In this document: positions 24,625 to 33,870 of the stretch, one piece after another
How the letters are laid out: each line of letters starts with the position of its first letter
Position numbering within the stretch: the first letter of the stretch is position 1
Source of the DNA: Bacillus_BU sp051233475
GTDB taxonomy: Bacteria > Bacillota > Bacilli > Bacillales > Cytobacillaceae
DNA: 64,000 bases
Assembly (NCBI RefSeq): GCF_051233475.1
Contig: NZ_JBKFGH010000016.1
Coordinates: 109,994-173,993 of the forward strand
Direction: 5' to 3'
Position numbers and translations under genes: made by a program
The notes under the pieces: generated by a model
Database searches by the model: none
What the model was told of the DNA's origin: nothing
Seen by the model: the letters and a program-made list of their open reading frames with translations, nothing else

Positions 24625-27054
24625 CTACTCACTCGTTACCTTTGCTTCCTTTACCGCTTCAAACATTTGGTTAAAGCGATCTTCCACCCTTGCAAAGATT
24701 GTATCACGGGGGAACTGTCCTTTTTCATCGCGAATATTCCCTGCACTTACACCTGTTAATAACTCTATTCCTTCTGCAATATGACTGACGGCCCAGATGT
24801 GGAAATCCCCTTGTTGAGTTGCTTTTACTATTTCATTATCGAGCATTAAATTATTTACATTTTGCTTCGGAATAATGACTCCCTGTCTGCCGGTTAAACC
24901 TCGTTCTTTACAAATGTGATAGAAACCTTCTATTTTCTCATTTACTCCGCCGATCGGTTGAACTTCTCCCCACTGATTAACCGATCCTGTTACCGCGATT
25001 CCTTGGTTAATAGGAATATTGGCAAGTGAAGAAAGCAATACGTACAATTCAGTGCTTGATGCGCTATCTCCATCAATTCGAGAGTATGTCTGTTCAAACG
25101 TGATGCTGGCTGATAATGGGATCGGACGATTTTTGGCAAATACACCAGATAGAAATCCGGTTAGAATCATCATTCCTTTATCATGAATTTGCCCGCTCAG
25201 TGCGGCTTCCCGTTCAATATTCATTATTCCTCGCTTTCCAACATAAGTTTGCGCTGTAATTTTGGTTGGAATTCCGAAGATAGAATCCCTCGTCCCTAAT
25301 ACAGCCAATCCATTTATCTGTCCAACCCGATAACCATCGGTATCCACCATAATTTTTCCTGTTTGAATCATTTCCCGGTATTGCTCTGAAACATGATTTG
25401 CGCGGTGAATTTGTTCTCGAATGGCTTGAATGATATGTCGGTCGTCAACAAAGGTCGCGTCGTTCTTTTTTGCCCAATAGCTGGATTCCACAAGAACTTT
25501 GGTAATATCCTGGAACCGTGTTGATAATTTCGCTTGTTCCTCCACTAATCGTGAACTGTAATCGATGATTTTTCCTACAGCACGACGATGAAACGGAAGA
25601 AGTCCTTCATTTTCAGCATAGTTTTTCACAAAACGTGCCATTTTGAAGCTGTTTTCCTTATCTTTTTTCATCATCGTATCAAATTCGACTTTCACCTTAA
25701 ACAGTTTATGAAAATCCTCATCTATGGCTGAAAGCAAATCGTATAGATAGTAGGACCCAATAATAATTACTTTAATATTTAACGGAATAGGCTCTGGCTT
25801 CACACCGCTAGATGGGACAATCCCTCTATCTTCATACAAATTCTCAGTTTGGACTTTCCCTGTCTGCAGTGCTCGCTTTAAGAGTGTCCATACATAGGGC
25901 TGCTGCAACAATTCGGTTGCTTGCAAAATTAAATACCCGCCGTTTGCAATGTGTAATACTCCTGGCTTAATATAAGTGAAATCCGTCACCCAGCTGCCAA
26001 GCGCCCCTTTGTATTCCACTTTTCCAAATAAATTATGATACGTTGGGTTTGTTTCATAAATCACTGGAGCACCAACAAGATGTTTATTGTTTACAAATAA
26101 ATTAACGGTATATCGATGAAGCTGTTGTTCCTTTGAGCCAACGAGGGCGATCATGATTTTATTTTGCTCCTCATCATCTGCCAAAAAGAAGGAAAAATGA
26201 ATCACGACATCATGGAAATAGGCTTCTAAATAGGATAGTACTTTTGGGAATTCTTTATACTGTTCCTTAAGCGGGAGAAAAAGTCCTTCAATCGCGTTAG
26301 CGGCACTCTGCCTCATAAATTGTTCTAGGTTTTTTCTCAGTTGCTCATCAAATTTACGCATTTGATGGAGGGTTTCTCTTATTTTTGCATCAACAAGCTT
26401 CTCTCGCTCAGCTAATTGATCTTTTTCAAAATCGGTAAGTTGATTATACTCTTGCCGGTCGATAGGTTTGCCGTTATGGAGTGGATAACTGTTGAGCCCT
26501 GTTGGTGACCGTTCAATTTTATAGCTAAGTTCTTCCGCAAATTGATCAACACTATCCCACAAGTCATCCATAGAATCATGATATTGTTCGATTAAATCCT
26601 GTTTTCTTTTCTCATACTCTTCTCCTGAAAAAGTGGACCGGATTTGCCGTTCAATATCAATTAATAAGGTTTCAATTTTACGTTGAAATTGTTGACCGTA
26701 TCCTGCTGGTAAAGAAATGACCAATGGTCTGTCAGGATTTTCGAAATTATAAACATAGCACCAATCATCAGGGAGTTCCCTGGTTTGGGCAATGGCTCCA
26801 ACACGGTCCAGTGTATAAGTCATTCTGCCGGTTCCTGTAGGACCCACAACAAATAAGTTATAACCCGATTGCTCAACCGATAGGCCAAATTCCATCGCTT
26901 GTTCTGCGCGGCGCTGACCGATCATTTCATTTGGGAGCTTTTCGAGATCATCTGTTGTTTCAAAAGGAAACTTGTTTGAGTCAAACTCTGCGCGAAGCTG
27001 CGAGAACGGGACTCGATGGATAGCAAGAACCGTTTCATATTCCTCATTGTTCAT
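24625..27054 (-). CDS. Lon-like protease with degenerate P-loop (AAA_32/LonC-H type)
   Basis: The 809-residue protein has an AAA-like part with a long helical insertion (about residues 130-300) and a C-terminal Lon protease domain. The catalytic dyad is Ser664 (DGDSASS) and Lys707 (GVNEKIEG), 43 residues apart exactly as in E. coli Lon. The Walker A loop reads GPTGTGRM, lacking the Lys and Ser/Thr needed for normal ATP binding. The group includes E. coli YcbZ (LonH). A 29-residue upstream extension is open, but GGGGAGGG is spaced for ATG 27054. The role is presumably ATP-independent or atypical proteolysis in the cytosol. Confidence 0.88.
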   Translation of the reverse strand: MNNEEYETVLAIHRVPFSQLRAEFDSNKFPFETTDDLEKLPNEMIGQRRAEQAMEFGLSVEQSGYNLFVVGPTGTGRMTYTLDRVGAIAQTRELPDDWCYVYNFENPDRPLVISLPAGYGQQFQRKIETLLIDIERQIRSTFSGEEYEKRKQDLIEQYHDSMDDLWDSVDQFAEELSYKIERSPTGLNSYPLHNGKPIDRQEYNQLTDFEKDQLAEREKLVDAKIRETLHQMRKFDEQLRKNLEQFMRQSAANAIEGLFLPLKEQYKEFPKVLSYLEAYFHDVVIHFSFFLADDEEQNKIMIALVGSKEQQLHRYTVNLFVNNKHLVGAPVIYETNPTYHNLFGKVEYKGALGSWVTDFTYIKPGVLHIANGGYLILQATELLQQPYVWTLLKRALQTGKVQTENLYEDRGIVPSSGVKPEPIPLNIKVIIIGSYYLYDLLSAIDEDFHKLFKVKVEFDTMMKKDKENSFKMARFVKNYAENEGLLPFHRRAVGKIIDYSSRLVEEQAKLSTRFQDITKVLVESSYWAKKNDATFVDDRHIIQAIREQIHRANHVSEQYREMIQTGKIMVDTDGYRVGQINGLAVLGTRDSIFGIPTKITAQTYVGKRGIMNIEREAALSGQIHDKGMMILTGFLSGVFAKNRPIPLSASITFEQTYSRIDGDSASSTELYVLLSSLANIPINQGIAVTGSVNQWGEVQPIGGVNEKIEGFYHICKERGLTGRQGVIIPKQNVNNLMLDNEIVKATQQGDFHIWAVSHIAEGIELLTGVSAGNIRDEKGQFPRDTIFARVEDRFNQMFEAVKEAKVTSE

Positions 27055-27225
27055 AAAAATCCCTCCCCTTTTAAAGGTAGACTTAGACTGAGACAGATTG
27101 GAGAATCGTTTTGATTTTCTAGTACTATCGTAATAAGGCAATTCATCACATTTTTTAAACCTTAATTAGAACATTCGCTCTTTTTCTACAACTTCCTTCC
27201 CTTTCTGTGATTTTTCGAAAAAATT

Positions 27226-28056
27226 CTACGAATTTTGCTTCAGCCATTCGATTTCCATTCTATGTGTAATCCCTTCATCGTCTGGGGTTTCTAAAATAAA
27301 CGGTACATCCTTTAAAATAGGTGAGGTAACCAGTTGCATTAATGATTCCGCTTTAATTTGACCCTTTGAAAAAATATTTGCATGTCGATCCTTTCGAGAT
27401 GCTGTTGGATATTTAGAGTTATTTAAATGGATGACTTTTAAATGGTCAAAATATTGCAATTCAATGCCTTTATTCAAAAAATCCGTTATGTCCTCTCCAT
27501 CCCACAAACCACTCGCAAAAGCGTGGCAGGTGTCTAGACAAAAACCAATCTTCTCATGCTCATCACATAAGTTTCGTATTTGAATTAACTCCTCATAGGT
27601 TGTTCCAAGCGCCCCTTTCGTACCGGCATTATTCTCAAGAAGAATCAAACACTTGCCGTTCCATTGACTTAAGACTTTATTTAAGATGTCTAACATTTTG
27701 TGATAGCTTGCCAGCGGGTCATCCTCACTGATTTTGTTACCAAAATGAACCACAACTCCGATTGAACCACAAGCATCGGCAATCTCTAAATCGTTTAATA
27801 ATGATAATATCGTTAATTCTTCCTTATCTTCAGAGGGGGTTAGGCTGGTTGGATAAGGGGTGTGTGCAACAGACTCTAGATTATGCTCCAAACAAAATTC
27901 CTTGCATTTTGTTGCGTCATCTAGATCCACCGCTTTTATGGAAAGGCTGCGGGGATTTTTGGGGAAATATTGAAAAGCGGAAGCCTGATTTGCCACCGCC
28001 TGTTTTGCTGCTCCTATATACCCGTTTTTTATGCTTACATGACTCCCAAATTTCAT
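27226..28056 (-). CDS. nfo: Endonuclease IV-like AP endonuclease
   Basis: Endonuclease IV cuts DNA 5' of abasic sites using three zinc ions in a TIM barrel. Motifs seen are KFGSHVSIKNGY at the start, HTPYPTSLT, VVHFGN (usually VxHxG), LENNAGTKGALGTTYEEL (metal Glu), FCLDTCHAFASG and HLNNSK...DRHANI near the end, and ILETPDDEG at the C-terminus. The 276 residues are slightly shorter than B. subtilis YqfS/Nfo. Base excision repair is the expected role. It is a single gene, upstream of the Lon-like gene on the same strand (172-bp gap). Confidence 0.88.
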   Translation of the reverse strand: MKFGSHVSIKNGYIGAAKQAVANQASAFQYFPKNPRSLSIKAVDLDDATKCKEFCLEHNLESVAHTPYPTSLTPSEDKEELTILSLLNDLEIADACGSIGVVVHFGNKISEDDPLASYHKMLDILNKVLSQWNGKCLILLENNAGTKGALGTTYEELIQIRNLCDEHEKIGFCLDTCHAFASGLWDGEDITDFLNKGIELQYFDHLKVIHLNNSKYPTASRKDRHANIFSKGQIKAESLMQLVTSPILKDVPFILETPDDEGITHRMEIEWLKQNS

Positions 28057-28210
28057 TTAATCTTCATCCCTTATATCTTGTTTTATTCGTATTTTTTTAA
28101 CCATCCAACTTCATCAAAGTTAATTATTTTAATATAACTGGAACGTTTGTCCACACCCCTTAGTTTTAAAAACATATAAAAAAGTAAACAACCATGAAAG
28201 GGGTAGGTAA

Positions 28211-28876
28211 ATGAAAGAAAAACATAAAATTGTCCCTTTAGGAATGATAAATGTGTGTGCGATGGTACTGCCGGGGGCAATAGTTAGAGATGTTTCAAAC
28301 GAGGACTGTCTTGTTAAAAAACAAGTCGAAGAGGCAAATATTCTATGGCAAAAAATCATTAATGGGCGGACTTTTGGTGTGAAATTTGAATTAAACTCCA
28401 TTATCCTAATTAACCAAGATATAAAACGATTACATCCCAATGCTGAAAATATTTCATTTTCCCCAAAACACCTCGATCAAATAGCTAATTCCATCGTGAA
28501 ACAGGCAAAGAAGCTTACCCTCAAAGCAGATTTGTATATTGTGTTTATGGACGGGGATTCCATTGGTCCTATCCTAGCAGACGGGACAAGGGTTCTAGCC
28601 ATATCGTTTATTGACTACCCGATTATTATTATGTCTAATACGGCAGCACAACGGGAATACATTTTAGCACATGAAATCGGCCACTTTCTTTTTAATAACA
28701 ACCGCTATGGAAACACGGCAGATCCTGACCCAATCAAAGGAGATTCAGCTCACAATGCAGAACGTTCAAATTTAATGCATCCGACAGGAATTTACTGGCC
28801 AAAATCGCCAAATAAGCCGGATGTCACGGTTGCTCAAATTTTAAAAGCGTTAGAGACTCGATTTTTTTATCAATAG
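28211..28876 (+). CDS. HExxH metallopeptidase-like protein of unknown family
   Basis: The 221-residue product contains HEIGH at 154-158 (zinc-metallopeptidase motif HExxH) preceded by the hydrophobic strand REYILA. A later segment, ERSNLMHPTG (Met189), looks like a metzincin Met-turn, and His181 or His190 could be a further ligand. The first 100 residues are unlike known peptidases to me and include NGRTFGVKFELNSI. There is no signal peptide. AAAGGGGTAGG precedes the ATG. No neighbour suggests a substrate. A cytosolic or non-classically secreted protease is possible; function is not established. Confidence 0.65.
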   Translation: MKEKHKIVPLGMINVCAMVLPGAIVRDVSNEDCLVKKQVEEANILWQKIINGRTFGVKFELNSIILINQDIKRLHPNAENISFSPKHLDQIANSIVKQAKKLTLKADLYIVFMDGDSIGPILADGTRVLAISFIDYPIIIMSNTAAQREYILAHEIGHFLFNNNRYGNTADPDPIKGDSAHNAERSNLMHPTGIYWPKSPNKPDVTVAQILKALETRFFYQ

Positions 28877-28958
28877 CACTCTATCTTTTCATTTTGTTCA
28901 TCCCTATTTTAAGGATACTTTCTCCCTTAAAGGGATTTACTATACTAAAAAATGCAAC

Positions 28959-28988
28959 AAAAAACCTTGCCTTTCATGTTGGCAAGGT
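28959..28988 (-). terminator. Terminator of the ykoQ-like gene
   Basis: ACCTTGCC pairs with GGCAAGGT around a 9-nt loop; on the minus strand it is followed by TTTTTTG. It lies 10 bp after the stop. Confidence 0.85.
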
Positions 28989-28998
28989 AAAAACAAAA

Positions 28999-29814
28999 TT
29001 ATGAAAGTTCATGGAAGGTAATTTCAGGCCTGCTTCCTATTCGAATATTTACGCCAGTTTGACCAAGACCTTCACTAATATAAAAAGGTTTTCCACCATG
29101 ATAATGGAGCCCTTTAACCATTTTCATCCGGACAAGCTTTCCCATTTTAATTAAATGATAGGGTTTTGGCCAGTGAATTTGACCACCGTGGAAATGTCCA
29201 GATAATAAATAATCAAATGGGATATCTTCCATTTCAAGGACTACATTTGGATCGTGGGTTAACACTAGATTATAACCTCCAGGCAGCCCGTTATAAGCCT
29301 TTTGAACATCACTGTGTTTTGTACTATAATTATCAATTCCGATGATATTAACATTCTTCCCGTTCACATCAATCGTTACATGTTCGTTTTGCAGAGTAAT
29401 ACATCCATTTTCCTCAAGCGTATCTTTTAATGCCTTAAAATTCTTTCCCTTTAAAACATAATCATGATTACCAAATACTGCATACATACCATATTTAGGA
29501 TTTGTTTCTTTTAATACTTGAATGTATGCTGCAAGCTTCGGAATGCTTCGTTTTCGGTCAAGAAAATCTCCTGTTAACGCTATCAGGTCAATTGGTTGTT
29601 TTGAAATCATGGTATGAAGATCAGCAGGGCTGATTGAGATATTTTCTAAGTGCATATCAGAAAGGTGAAGAACCTTTAGATTTTGTTCGGAAACGAAAAT
29701 GTCCGGTCGGGTAACGGAAATGGTATTGATTGCCACTTTCCTTGTGTTTTTATACGCCTTTAATAACATAAACGCCACAACAATACAGACAATAAGAAAA
29801 ATGAATAATTCCAA
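28999..29814 (-). CDS. ykoQ: Membrane-anchored metallophosphoesterase (YkoQ-like)
   Basis: One N-terminal hydrophobic segment (residues 1-21) is followed by a calcineurin-like phosphoesterase domain. The dinuclear metal motifs are LSDMHLE, ALTGDFLD, VFGNHDY, LTHDPN and LSGHFHGGQIHWP. YkoQ/YkuE-type enzymes sit at the membrane and may act on lipid phosphates. The start is a TTG at 29814. Together with the following ykoP-like gene and the divergent ykoN-like gene this reproduces the ykoN-ykoP-ykoQ group of B. subtilis, in which a glycolipid-synthase-like protein and a phosphoesterase occur together. The lipid-related role is inference. Confidence 0.85.
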   Translation of the reverse strand: MELFIFLIVCIVVAFMLLKAYKNTRKVAINTISVTRPDIFVSEQNLKVLHLSDMHLENISISPADLHTMISKQPIDLIALTGDFLDRKRSIPKLAAYIQVLKETNPKYGMYAVFGNHDYVLKGKNFKALKDTLEENGCITLQNEHVTIDVNGKNVNIIGIDNYSTKHSDVQKAYNGLPGGYNLVLTHDPNVVLEMEDIPFDYLLSGHFHGGQIHWPKPYHLIKMGKLVRMKMVKGLHYHGGKPFYISEGLGQTGVNIRIGSRPEITFHELS

Positions 29815-29894
29815 AGTATCTCTTCTCTCCTCTCCTCTCCTCTATACAGTATAGTGAGCAAAGAGAGAATGTCCTAGTGGGAGTTGAAGGAAAA

Positions 29895-30461
29895 TTACAC
29901 CGGTTCCGTATATTTTTTTAATAACTTTTCTTTTGACATCATCAAGTAAACAGGCTGTTGTCTCTTTATGTCTGAAACAGAAATAGTTGAACTGGAGATA
30001 AGATAAATCGGAATTTGCTGAGCTTTTTTAAACTTAGCGTAATATTTGTTTTTAGGATGAATACATTCAAACCCAAGCGATCTATACCCCTTATTGATCA
30101 GCGTAACCCCGATGACCCCTTTTATCTCTCTATTTGCTGGATGTTGTAAAAGATATTCAGCTAATAAAGGCATTGATTCTAATATGCTTTTTAAAATGCA
30201 TCTTCCTTTTGCTAACTCATTTTTCAGCAAATAATTCTGTAATAACCGCACATTATGTAGATGAATTTTAAGCAATAAATCATTTTTACAAATCGTAGTT
30301 CCGTCTGAAAGGATAACCTCTTTGCCTTTATATTTGGTTAACCTTACTCGAAAAACCCCTTGTCCTTTTCGATCGGCACAAAGATATTGTAAACGGGTAA
30401 GTGAAAAATAAATCGGGTCTAACCAATTCCATATCGATAACAAGATCCCGCGAACCAACAT
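29895..30461 (-). CDS. ykoP: YkoP-like conserved protein
   Basis: The 188-residue protein starts with a weakly hydrophobic stretch WNWLDPIYFSLTRLQYL and contains the block VFRVRLTKYKGKEVILSDGTTICKNDLLLKIHLHNV, which I associate with the YkoP family. No catalytic motif is evident. Its place directly upstream of the ykoQ-like gene and divergent from the ykoN-like gene supports the name. The biochemical role is unknown; a lipid- or wall-linked job is suggested only by the neighbours. Confidence 0.72.
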   Translation of the reverse strand: MLVRGILLSIWNWLDPIYFSLTRLQYLCADRKGQGVFRVRLTKYKGKEVILSDGTTICKNDLLLKIHLHNVRLLQNYLLKNELAKGRCILKSILESMPLLAEYLLQHPANREIKGVIGVTLINKGYRSLGFECIHPKNKYYAKFKKAQQIPIYLISSSTISVSDIKRQQPVYLMMSKEKLLKKYTEPV

Positions 30462-30601
30462 CCCTTCTCTTTCTCCTTTCTTTTATCTCTTATTAGGATG
30501 TAGATTTTTTTCTTTTTTAAAATGGAAAAGTACGGATTCCATTGTTTTCTCGAATCGAAAAAAGCATCAATACAAATAGTAAGCTAAAAAGGGTTGAAAA
30601 A

Positions 30602-31720
30602 ATGAGGAAAATTCTTATTTTACCTTTTTTACAAATTCCATCGGGACATCATCAGGTCGCAGACGCACTAAGTGCATATTTTAAAGAAATCGATCAGTTA
30701 ATGGAGATAACGAAAATTGATATTTTTCACTATACTTCAAGTTTCGCTGAAAAGATTACCTCCAGTCTTTATTTGAATGCGATCAATAGGATTCCGTCTT
30801 TATATAGCAAGCTGTATCATTTTAATGCATGTCAATCCTATAAAACCGCTCAACGCAATTTTTTTTATGAACGATTCTTTTTAAAAAGTATAAAAAGATT
30901 ACTTGACGAAGTAAGCCCTGACATCATCATCTGTACCCATTGTCTTCCTTCCTTTTTACTCAGTTATTTAAAAAAGTATGAACAGCTGTCCATTCCGGTT
31001 ATCAACGCCTACACAGATTTCTTTATTAATAATGTTTGGGCAATTGACCAAATTGATTTACATCTTGTACCAAGTGAAAGCATGAAGAAATTCCTCGAGG
31101 CGCGAGGCGTACCCAAAAGTAAAATGGCTGTTACAGGAATCCCGGTTCATCCGCAAATCACAGAAAAAGAACTCGTTGAACCGTCTGTCAATCGACCATG
31201 CGATTCTTTGTACCAGGTTATCATTTCAGGTGGCAGTCTTGGGGTGGGACCTCTTGAAAATATTTTGGATTCGGATGCCTTTTCCGGTAAGATAAAGTAT
31301 TTTGTATTATGTGGAAAAAACGAAAGGCTTTATAACAAAATACAAAAATCTCGCAAACCATATCTGAAAGCGATTCCTTACCTATATTCCCGCACGGAAA
31401 TGAATGAATTGTACAATCAAATGGACATGGTGATTTCGAAACCAGGCGGAATTACGATTGCTGAATGTCTCCGGAAGGAGCTTCCCCTTTGTTTATTGAA
31501 TGCCCTACCGGGTCAGGAGGAAAAAAATGAATTCTTTTTGTTGGAGGAAAAACTGGCGTTCAAAGCAAATGTTGCGGAGTTCGATCCGTGTTTACTGCGC
31601 TTTCTTGAAGACGAAGCAGAAAGAAACAGATTGAAGAAAAGGTTGTCTGGCTACAAAAACAGCTTAGATGACATCAGGGCCGTTCTTGTAAACTTTCTTG
31701 ACACACATATGATGATATGA
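30602..31720 (+). CDS. ykoN: MGDG-synthase-like glycosyltransferase (YkoN-like)
   Basis: The protein (372 residues from ATG 30602) begins MRKILILPFLQIPSGHHQVADAL, the UgtP/MGDG synthase N-terminal signature that binds diacylglycerol-side substrate, and has the GT28 C-terminal pattern QVIISGGSLGVGPLE, YNQMDMVISKPGGITIAECL and PLCLLNALPGQEEKNEFFL. It probably moves a sugar from UDP-sugar to a lipid or similar acceptor at the inner leaflet. The frame is open from TTG 30542, but AAAAAGGG is spaced for ATG 30602. It is divergent from ykoP-ykoQ-like genes with an 140-bp shared upstream region. Confidence 0.82.
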   Translation: MRKILILPFLQIPSGHHQVADALSAYFKEIDQLMEITKIDIFHYTSSFAEKITSSLYLNAINRIPSLYSKLYHFNACQSYKTAQRNFFYERFFLKSIKRLLDEVSPDIIICTHCLPSFLLSYLKKYEQLSIPVINAYTDFFINNVWAIDQIDLHLVPSESMKKFLEARGVPKSKMAVTGIPVHPQITEKELVEPSVNRPCDSLYQVIISGGSLGVGPLENILDSDAFSGKIKYFVLCGKNERLYNKIQKSRKPYLKAIPYLYSRTEMNELYNQMDMVISKPGGITIAECLRKELPLCLLNALPGQEEKNEFFLLEEKLAFKANVAEFDPCLLRFLEDEAERNRLKKRLSGYKNSLDDIRAVLVNFLDTHMMI

Positions 31721-31800
31721 AATAAAAGTATAAGTTTAGAAGGAGAATGAATAAATAAAAAGAATATAGAAATGGACTATGTTTTAAGGAGGAGCTTACA

Positions 31801-32304
31801 ATGTTTCATTCTGTTAATGAATTTATTTCACTGTGGGAGCAAGAATCAAACTCGACTCAGAAAATCATGGATGCTTTAACCGATCAATCCTTAAATCAGC
31901 AAGTTACACCTGAAGGACGAACATTAGGAAGAATTGCATGGCATGTCGTAACCTCTCTTGATGAGATGATAGCTAGGACAGGTCTTCAATTTGAAGCGGT
32001 AAAGCATGATGCACCTGTACCCGCTACAGCACAGGAGATTGCCGATGGGTATCGAACTTCAAGCCAAAACATCCTTCAAGCGGTTAAAGAACATTGGACA
32101 GATGAAACACTCAATGAAGTTGATGATATGTACGGTGAGAAATGGCCAAAGGGTCTTACTTTATCGATTTTAAATTACCATCAAATTCATCATCGGGGTC
32201 AAATGACGGTATTAATGCGGCAAGCCGGTCTAAAAGTTCCAGGAGTATACGGCCCTTCACAAGAAGAATGGAGTCAAATGGGCATGGAAGCTCCAGAGAT
32301 TTAG
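31801..32304 (+). CDS. DinB-family protein
   Basis: The 167-residue four-helix protein has the DinB/YfiT metal pattern: GRIAWHVVTS (first His), and NYHQIHHRGQMTVLMRQAG (the His pair). AAGGAGGAGC precedes the ATG at good spacing. DinB-fold proteins include thiol transferases (bacillithiol-dependent) and stress proteins; which one this is cannot be told. It is a single gene after the ykoN-like gene and is followed by repeat copy 4 and then a terminator. Confidence 0.88.
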   Translation: MFHSVNEFISLWEQESNSTQKIMDALTDQSLNQQVTPEGRTLGRIAWHVVTSLDEMIARTGLQFEAVKHDAPVPATAQEIADGYRTSSQNILQAVKEHWTDETLNEVDDMYGEKWPKGLTLSILNYHQIHHRGQMTVLMRQAGLKVPGVYGPSQEEWSQMGMEAPEI

Positions 32305-32367
32305 TTGGTTTTTTCTAAATGGTAAACAAATGGTTGCGTTAAAGAACATTGTTGTTTTTTGAGCGAC

Positions 32368-32501
32368 CTGTTGATTGGAGCGGAAGGTGCGAGACTCCTG
32401 CGGGAGAAGGTGTCTTGGGAGACCCCACAGGCGCTATAGCGCCGAGGAGGCTCCCGGACTCCCCCGCTGGGTCGCTGAGCACCTGGAGCGCAAATCAACA
32501 G
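32368..32501 (+). repeat. Copy 4 of the CTGTTGATT inverted-repeat element
   Basis: Forward orientation, CTGTTGATTGGAGCGG to GCAAATCAACAG. It sits between the dinB-family stop and the terminator at 32522. Its right flank CGAATTTAACAGAGC is shared with copy 5. Confidence 0.87.
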
Positions 32502-32521
32502 CCGAATTTAACAGAGCAAAC

Positions 32522-32560
32522 AAAAAAGGCATACAGCTTTATTAAGCGTATGCCTTTTTT
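32522..32560. terminator. Bidirectional terminator between dinB-family gene and phaJ
   Basis: AAAAAAGGCATAC and GTATGCCTTTTTT pair, with an inner GCTT/AAGC. T-runs on both strands. Confidence 0.85.
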
Positions 32561-32634
32561 ATAACCCACAGCGTATCCACAGGAAATCGATTAGTTTTTA
32601 GAGTAATGTAATACATTAAATTGTGCTATTATTG

Positions 32635-33051
32635 CTAAGTTAATTTCATAACGGTTGCTTCACCATCGACAACGATTACTCCATGTTGATTTTTAACCAC
32701 AGTTTGTAAACGGATTATTTGCTTTCGATCTATTTTTTCTAGTACAGTTACTTCAGCGCAAACAGTATCTCCTATTTTAACAGGGGCAAGAAACTTTAAA
32801 TTCTGAGATAAATAAATAGAATTTACCCCTGGAAGCTTCATCCCCAACACAGTTGAAATGAAACCGGCGGTTAAGATACCATGAGCCACTCGTTCTTTGA
32901 AAATAGTGTTTTTTGCATATTCACTATTGACATGCAATGGGTTGAAGTCACCCGTTATCCCAGCAAAATGATAAATATCGGACTCTGAAATGGTTTTTGA
33001 AAAGCTCGCTTGGTCTCCAACATTAATATCCTTGTAGGAAAGCTCTTGCAT
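32635..33051 (-). CDS. phaJ: (R)-specific enoyl-CoA hydratase (MaoC-like, PhaJ)
   Basis: PhaJ hydrates trans-2-enoyl-CoA (for example crotonyl-CoA) to (R)-3-hydroxyacyl-CoA, the PHA synthase substrate. The 138-residue hot-dog domain has the R-hydratase signature AGITGDFNPLHVN with catalytic Asp and His, then RVAHGILTAGFIS. AGGAGAT precedes the ATG. It follows phaP by 19 bp on the same strand, so the two are probably cotranscribed. In B. megaterium the phasin gene lies beside phaQ and the divergent phaRBC; here phaJ takes a place in that cluster and no phaQ is visible. Confidence 0.9.
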   Translation of the reverse strand: MQELSYKDINVGDQASFSKTISESDIYHFAGITGDFNPLHVNSEYAKNTIFKERVAHGILTAGFISTVLGMKLPGVNSIYLSQNLKFLAPVKIGDTVCAEVTVLEKIDRKQIIRLQTVVKNQHGVIVVDGEATVMKLT

Positions 33052-33070
33052 GTCTAATAATCTCCTATTC

Positions 33071-33601
33071 TTATTTAGCGACTAAAGGATTATATAACTC
33101 GATTGATTTTGCAGCACTAGCTTGGGATTGTTTGATTTGGTCAACAAAGCCCTCAACCGCTTTTAATACATCCTCACGGTTTTTCTGTTGCTGATCAATC
33201 ACGTTTTTAAATGTCTCTTCTAGTTGTGTAAGTGTTTTAGCTGCCACTTCAAGAGAACCTTTGCTAGGGCTAAATGCTAGAGTTTGCGCTTTATGTCCAA
33301 GTTCTTCCATATGATCTGTCCAATCATATACGTTCTGAACACCGAAATCAAGCTGTGCCTTGTTCAATGCATCTTGAAGACTTGCAACCCATTCAGAAGT
33401 TAAGCGCTTTGAATCTTCTTCCATTTTTGCAAGCTGATCACCTGTAGCTTTAAGCCATTCTTTTTGACTTTCAAATGCCTGTAAGGATTTCTCCTCAACC
33501 CCATTTTGAATTGTATGGAAAGTACGATAGCTATTAAACCAGCCATCCCAAAATACATCCATTACATTAATTAATTTTTGATCTTCTTTTTTTGCTGCCA
33601 T
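33071..33601 (-). CDS. phaP: Phasin PhaP (Bacillus type)
   Basis: This granule-surface protein of 176 residues is almost wholly helical and amphipathic, starting MAAKKEDQKLINVMDVFWDG and continuing with long Gln/Glu/Lys coils (EKSLQAFESQKEWLKATGDQ). It coats polyhydroxyalkanoate inclusions and limits their size. The pattern and the position opposite phaRBC match the PhaP_Bmeg family. A TTG codon one position upstream is in frame, but GGGGAGGG is spaced for ATG 33601. A 350-bp divergent control region separates it from phaR. Confidence 0.88.
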   Translation of the reverse strand: MAAKKEDQKLINVMDVFWDGWFNSYRTFHTIQNGVEEKSLQAFESQKEWLKATGDQLAKMEEDSKRLTSEWVASLQDALNKAQLDFGVQNVYDWTDHMEELGHKAQTLAFSPSKGSLEVAAKTLTQLEETFKNVIDQQQKNREDVLKAVEGFVDQIKQSQASAAKSIELYNPLVAK

Positions 33602-33719
33602 CAAAAACCCTCCCCATTTTTACGATTTAAAGATGTGACGATATAACGCTTTAAACTCAACCTATTTACTATTCTATTCACTTATAGAAAAAAATAGTTC
33701 AAGCTTGTTTAACCCTTAT

Positions 33720-33732
33720 GTGTAATTTACAC
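33720..33732. promoter_or_regulatory. Palindrome in the phaP-phaR divergent region
   Basis: GTGTAA-T-TTACAC is a perfect 13-bp palindrome in the middle of the 350-bp divergent region. It could bind a regulator common to both pha transcripts. No PhaQ gene is present in the window to pair with it. Confidence 0.4.
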
Positions 33733-33870
33733 CTATTTGTTTTCACTGTCAATTATTACTTTTCTTTCAAAATTAGACAAAAACTGGATGTTTTTTTGTT
33801 AGATTTCTAGAAATTTGTCGATATATCGTAGGTTTAGGCGCAATTTAACGTTTTTTTTACGAACCATATA

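Noticed and set aside
32349..32564. Short open frames inside repeat copies (also 3332-3538, 23039-23335, 63611-63934)
   Set aside because: They appear because of the GC-rich repeat and translate to similar low-complexity Arg/Pro/Ser peptides in every copy; no start signals.
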